Positions 59,151-64,000 of a stretch of 64,000 nucleotides of DNA are shown here, in pieces. Numbering within the stretch: the first letter of the stretch is position 1; every line of letters begins with the position of its first letter. The position numbers and the translations under genes were made by a program. The notes below the pieces were generated by a model that saw nothing but the letters and a program-made list of their open reading frames with translations, did no database searches and had not been told where the DNA came from. Origin of the DNA: Panagrolaimus kolymaensis (Eukaryota > Nematoda > Chromadorea > Rhabditida > Panagrolaimidae); contig JAJQJQ010000015.1 of assembly GCA_028622995.1 (NCBI GenBank), positions 3,534,001 through 3,598,000 on the forward strand, read 5' to 3'.

Positions 59151-59858
59151 CCAGTTTTTCAGCAACAGATGATAAAGATGGGAATTTATGTTGAATGGTT
59201 GTTTTCTGTTCGCACTGTTGCAACGATACTTGCTTCTGGATGAAAAGAATTGACACTACCATCAGAACGAAGTGGAGCATTCCATGATTTATTGATCAAA
59301 TACAAAGATGAAACCAAATCCGTCGTAGCTGAATCAATATCTTCAAGTAAAATATGGCATTTTTTTGTAACATCCTAAACAAAAAAAAGTAAATGACAAT
59401 AACAAAATAACAAAAACAAACTTTTGAAAACACAGATGGCTTCAATATAAATTCACCAGGTACTTCGGTACATTGATAGCAGCCAATAAAAGACTAAAAT
59501 AAAAAAGTAAGTTTAAATTTTATTAGTAATAACACGACCAACCTTGGCATCATCAATTTGATCACTTCGCTGGAGGATAACGATAGGCATGTTCAATTCT
59601 TTAGCAATTCGTTTAACTAAAGTAGTTTTTCCACATCCAACCGTTCCCTAAAATTTTATTATATCATTAACTGGAAAAATACAACAGAAACTTACTTCAA
59701 CAAAAACTAATTTATTTTCTATCAATAAATCCTGATAAAAGGATAGCAGCATCTTTGTGAAGTTCATCAAAGAATAAAGATTCCTCACTTTCACGAAGCT
59801 TTTTAACTTCAGAAGGCACATCTTCTTTAGATTGCTTTGATTTGCGTTTTCGAGCCAT

Positions 59859-60712
59859 ATCTAAAGTTGAAAGTATGTAATAATTTTATGAGAATAAAAA
59901 TATTATAATAAACACGAATGAGGTTTTAGAAATCAGAGATTAGGAATTTTTCTTTCATTTCATAAAATTTTATGGCGGTTCCAGCAAAATTACAAAGTGT
60001 TCATTTTGCCAAAACGTGAAACATTGATAAATTTTTAGGAAGCAAGCATTTTTTTAGTTGATGAAGTTGAGAAAATGGATCTTTTTTGTTACACATTTTT
60101 ACGTGTGCAAAGTTTATTTTGGGATTAAAATAAGAAGAAGCGAAATAAGACACAAATATAATGTTAGAGATTTTTCGGTTTATCATTAAAGGATGTAAAC
60201 AAACATTTTAGCTTATTTGTTTACCGATAAATCGATTTTATGTATCAATTAATTCCTTGAAGCAATTTCTAACAAAAGATTTTTCAAAATAGCTACTGCT
60301 GGCTGGCTGCTTTTTCATTTCTTTCATCAATGCGCAAAAAGGCTTTTTTCAATAAAAAAAAATATATTTTTCCCTTTCTCGTTGTCCGGTTGTGTCGTAA
60401 AAGGTTTTTGACACTGAGGATCTGTTTTCCTAAATCACTCGTCTTTGCAACAACTTTTAAAGTCCATTCCATATCTCAGTGGATGTAATCGCATTCAAAT
60501 AATTTTTAGTTTCAAAACCAAAGTTTAACTTTTTAATTTTATAAATTTTTTATTGCTTGAAAAAGAATGAAATTATATTTCTCACAATTTTTTTAAAAAA
60601 CATTTTTGTATAAAAATATTTTTAATCAAGCCATAATTTTTTCATTGCTAATATTCATTCAAAAAAAGATAAATAAAAAAAATTGCAAAAAATTGTACAA
60701 GAATCAATATAA
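59859..60712. other. Gene-free spacer
   Basis: AT-rich sequence upstream of the MDN1 copy. No defensible open frame or RNA gene. Confidence 0.5.
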
Positions 60713-61370
60713 TCAAAAACGTAATTCATTTTTTGGTTGAGGCTTGCAAACATGTTCCGTTGGACTCATTTCAATAAAATCTTCTTCAGTTTCTTCATTT
60801 TGTCTCATTTTTGTCGCTACATGAGTTTTAATTTTTCGACATTCATAACATACATAATAAGTTTTTTCATTTGTCCAATAAACATAAGAGTAAAATAAAT
60901 TTTCACTGCCGCTTGAAGATTTTTTTACAATCTAACGACCTTTTTCATTATTTGTTCTTTCACATTTTTCAAAAAAATAATTTGGTTTTTTAAGAATTTT
61001 GATTTCAGAAGAAAATGGTTTATATTTAATCATTTTACAAATATGTTCATTATCGCTAAGTCTCAAATATTCTTTTCCAGCATCGTTTAATAAAAGTTTT
61101 GCATGAACATTTGCTTTTAAAGTTTTACATTTTAAACAACAAAATTTATCTGTAGATTTCAAATAAGCAAAATTATAACACATGGTTTTATCGTTGAAGT
61201 CAAAAATAATTGATCTCTTGTTTATTGAATCATTTAATCTTCGATGACCAATTTCGATTTTAAAATTTGGTTTCTTTTAAATTTTAAAAGTCGGATTTTC
61301 TTCTGATGGAATAAATTTTATTGATTGACATAAATGTTCAGTTTTATCGAAAATTTAAATAATTATTAAA
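60713..61370 (-). pseudogene. FLYWCH-like zinc-finger pseudogene
   Basis: Reading the reverse strand gives repeated units of the form F/Y-x-Y-x(6-10)-CxxC-x(8-10)-H...EHxC: FAYLKSTDKFCCLKCKTLKA with NEHIC, then YVYWTNEKTYYVCYECRKIK with TEHVC, and an upstream unit ending TEHLC. That pattern resembles FLYWCH zinc fingers, found in chromatin proteins and derived from Mutator-type transposases. Stops at about 61280 (KI*KKPN) and 60932 (KGR*IVKK) interrupt one frame, while residues on both sides stay conserved. It is probably dead, unless short introns remove the stops. Family call is moderate. Confidence 0.6.
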
Positions 61371-61507
61371 TTCAAGTTTTCACGCGGAATGAATTTTGAA
61401 TGACTTTTATTTTATTTGAATAATTTTCCTAATTATAAAAAAACGATCAAAGTTTGCTTTCTGGTTAAAATATGCTAAAAAAAATTGAAATCAAGAAACT
61501 CCAAATA

Positions 61508-61540
61508 AAAAAATCGGCCGAAGTGGTCTAAGTTTGCACA
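61508..61540 (+). repeat. Dispersed 31-bp motif, copy 2
   Basis: See 56556-56586; the two copies share about 25 of 31 positions. Confidence 0.55.
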
Positions 61541-61879
61541 ACTTATTATTTTGCTTTTTCATCTTTCAACAATTTTTTTCTTTGAAAATTTGAAAGAATG
61601 GCATTCCAAACTTTTATTGCGGCAGGCAATCAAAAAAGAATCGCGCAACACTTTTCAATTATTTTGCTTTCATTTTTTTTTCTAAAGGCAATCTTTCATT
61701 TCTTTTTTTTTTTGATGAATTTTATTTTTCGCAACGTTTATTTTGAAAGCAGCTTTTGTTTGCCATCATTTAGGAAATATGGAATCACCATAGTTAGTCA
61801 AATTAGACAAATTTGGTTCAAAGTTTAGCAAAAAATTAATTTTTTTAATATTTGGAAATTCAACGGATCATGGCTTTGC

Positions 61880-62350
61880 TTAACACTTCAAGGTGTTTCA
61901 AATGTCGCTTCACCAAACTGTTTTTTAAGTAGCTTTTGTTTTGCCAGCAATTATGTTTTTCTGCTTGTTTAGTTTCTTCATCTTTTTGTTGAATCAAAAT
62001 ATTGGCTTGCTTTTAATGCTTCCTCCATTCTTTCTTTTTTATCTCTTTATTCAACTTTTTCTTTAACCGCAGCTTTGATTTTTTTAATCCCGTTAAAATG
62101 GCTTTTATAATTTTTCCATTTTCTTCTTTAAAATCAAAATAATTTTGTCTTTAGCATTCAATTCCTCGATGAGATTTCGAATATTTTCTTCAAGTTTTTT
62201 AAATCCCAATTTTGCCTTTTCTAATTTGCCTTTAGCTTCTTTCTGCTTCTAATCGATCAAACTCAATTTTTGTTTGAGCTTTTTCTTTTTCAACTTCAGC
62301 TTTTAGAAAACCCTTTTCTTCTTTTAAGACGCATTCTCTGTAATTTTTTG
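61880..62350 (-). pseudogene. Degenerate coiled-coil coding debris
   Basis: The reverse strand gives Lys/Glu/Leu-rich heptad-like pieces in shifting frames, for example LKAEVEKEKAQTKIEFDRLE, then ILTGLKKSKLRLKKKLNKEI and ERMEEALKASQYFDS, broken by stops and frame changes. It looks like a decayed coiled-coil gene, possibly related to the zinc-finger pseudogene next door. No family assigned. Confidence 0.35.
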
Positions 62351-63336
62351 AAGTCGAGGTCACAAGATTTTTTTTTCTTCATATCCGATTCATTATAGGG
62401 GTAATCAGGGGTGGAGAATCCGAAAAAAATGGTTTCAGATACCGTTTCATAGCCACATATGCGTATAAGTCCAAAAAACTGATTTTAAAAGCATCCTATT
62501 TAGAGGTCAAGGAAATTTTTTTTATTTCCTCAACTTCGATATTGTTTTTCATTGCGAATATTCTCAAACGATCTTAAATTAATGGATAATAGCAAAATAT
62601 AATACTTTCACTTACATATTACTGGACTTTTGTGGCTTGAACTCATCATGTTACTAAAAAATATGCAAATTTTCAATGTTTTTCCCAGTCTTATATCACT
62701 TTTTTGACCATCGAGTGGGATTTTATTGACCATTCTAATTCTCCACATGGTTCTGCGTCTGGTGGCTATAGCCGTTCATGCAAAAGGGACTCCACACGAA
62801 ATATGGCATAGCTCCAAAGGTACAAATCCTCGATATATCAAATATCGAATGTTATAAGAAAACTTATCAAATTAAAGTTTATTAAATTTGCTATGCATCA
62901 ATCCAAACTTCCTTCGATGCAAATAATGATAAAGCATATGTTGAAAAATGCAAAAAATTTTCAACTTGGTTTATGTAAATTTTTAATATTTCTTTCTACG
63001 TTTTTTTGCAATGCGTTTCTAAGCACGCGCGCTCAAACGAAGAAATCAAAGCATTTTTTGAGGAAAGAAAGAAAAAAGCATCTGCATCTTTTCCAACGAT
63101 TCAAAAGGTTTGGAAATATTTTTTGATACTGTAAATTTACAGAAAAGTATTTTTTAAAAGCAAAGTTATTTTATTATTTCATTCATGTGAGTGAGTCTAA
63201 GCCTGGTGTCTTTTTTTCCGAACTTTGCAAAGAACGGAAGAAGGGTCTCACTCATTTTTTTTCTCTTTTTTTTCTTGATGTTTGTCGGTGTGTCTAGCTG
63301 CATTTACAACTGCTATAAATTCACGAATTGCTTAGC
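62351..63336. other. Gene-free spacer before the tRNA gene
   Basis: AT-rich. Short frames only. I see nothing more than the tRNA upstream region. Confidence 0.5.
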
Positions 63337-63408
63337 GGGGGTATAACTCAGTGGTAGAGTGCTCGCTTCGCATGCGAGAAGGCTGGGGTTCGATCCCCCA
63401 TACCTCCA
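63337..63408 (+). tRNA. tRNA-Ala(CGC): tRNA-Ala, anticodon CGC
   Basis: A 72-nt cloverleaf without intron. The acceptor stem GGGGGTA pairs with TACCTCC, including the G3-U70 wobble that marks alanine tRNAs. D arm ACTC...GAGT; anticodon stem CTCGC/GCGAG with loop TTCGCAT, anticodon CGC at 63369-63371; T arm TGGGG TTCGATC CCCCA; discriminator base A at 63408. Internal A and B box promoters are present. A T-rich stretch (TTTGTTTTT) about 3 nt downstream can stop RNA polymerase III. It decodes GCG, a rare alanine codon in such AT-rich DNA. Confidence 0.97.
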
Positions 63409-64000
63409 AATTTGTTTTTAAATATCTAAATCCCCGAAAACAACATTCCTAAACACCGTTTTTCCATTTGTCAAAAAAAATATTCCAGGCTTTATTTTTA
63501 TGGCTTCCAATTGTGTCAAATAAATCCATGAAAAAATATTACTTTTTGTCATTCCAAAAATTTAAATATTAGCCACAAATATTTTTGCAGACTTCAATAA
63601 TCTTTTTTTTAATTCGTAAAAAGTTTTATGCCCATCAAAACAATGGTAAAAGAAAATTTTGTTATAGAGCAAAACGCTGCTTATGTAGTTTTTGCTTTAT
63701 AAAAATTAGTGGCAAAGTTCGATCACCTGTCGTTGCAAAAAAATCTTTTTTTTCAACAGCAAAAATATCGATATTTTATGTTAGAATAAATGATCGATTA
63801 TTATTTTTGTGGCAATTTAGTTTTTGCTGTTGTCGTCGTCCTCATAAAGATATTTTGTTGACCCAAGTTAGGTTTTTCAACATTAGAAAATGTGTTGCAC
63901 ACACAAACACAAGATCAAACTTTTTTTTGGCTCTTTTAAAACAACCCACAAAAACCGTTTGATTATGTCATCGCTAAAAAAAATGGGCGCGCATTGAGCA
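63409..64000. other. Window end, no gene recognised
   Basis: AT-rich sequence after the tRNA. One 125-codon frame (63585-63962) has low-complexity, Phe/Lys-rich composition and no recognisable domain; I do not call it. Confidence 0.4.

Larger units (their letters stand above)
47413..59858 (-). pseudogene. MDN1: Broken MDN1 (midasin) gene, reverse strand
   Basis: The longer MDN1 copy runs from a plausible start (ATG at 59858, MARKRKSKQSKEDVPSE) to a truncated C-terminus near 47413. Visible parts in order: AAA1 Walker A GTVGCGKTTLV (about 59648), AAA2 piece, a PSMD1 piece plus 4 kb of foreign sequence (54138-58210), linker, AAA3 to AAA5 (52140-49912), acidic D/E-rich region (49500-48685), and a MIDAS domain cut short (AIDDSKSMG, about 47850). 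Introns remain. Damage includes a one-base frameshift before AAA1 (near 59730), stops in AAA4, and stops at 49139 and 48328. Normal midasin is about 5000 residues; much is missing. Confidence 0.9.

Overview
This window is strongly AT-rich animal nuclear DNA. Every clear protein gene is split by GT..AG introns, many of only 50-110 bp, and the proteins are metazoan (TRPM channel, ethanolamine phosphotransferase, EVA-1-type lectin receptor). Compact genes, short introns and long poly-T tracts would suit an arthropod, perhaps a mite, but that is inference; nothing here fixes the species.

Layout. 1-12 kb is an ordinary gene block: a TRPM channel (292-6295, +, 5' end outside the window), a convergent four-membrane-segment protein I do not recognise (6637-8339, -), and an EPT1-like ethanolaminephosphotransferase (9155-11698, +), divergent from its neighbour. 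12-21.5 kb is gene-free and holds one 71-bp-arm foldback. 21.5-32.1 kb is EVA1C (+), whose long introns carry a family of about ten small inverted repeats with arms reading GATAGTAA / TTACTATC.

34.6-38.1 kb is an accessory segment. It has three related copies of an RNA-like element and an intronless 274-codon gene of unknown function. 39.5-59.9 kb is a mosaic of broken copies of three housekeeping genes: SNRNP200 (Brr2 helicase), MDN1 (midasin) and PSMD1 (Rpn2). They keep introns but carry many in-frame stops, and they sit in a large inverted repeat (arms about 5.2 kb, spacer about 3.6 kb) whose right arm also holds a 4-kb segment missing from the left. 60.7-62.3 kb holds a FLYWCH-like zinc-finger pseudogene and coiled-coil debris. 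A tRNA-Ala(CGC) gene lies at 63337-63408.

The most interesting signal is four copies (three + at 34.6-36.9 kb, one - at 47.3-47.4 kb) of an element of 100-130 nt. Each contains every conserved piece of a hammerhead ribozyme (CUGANGA, GAAA, UH and three matching helices), but in a permuted strand order, as two hairpins whose loops would pair with each other. Sequences differ between copies while pairing is largely kept. Three of the four lie 35-140 nt upstream of an AATAAA, as 3'-UTR elements would. I know of no description of this arrangement; cleavage activity is a prediction.
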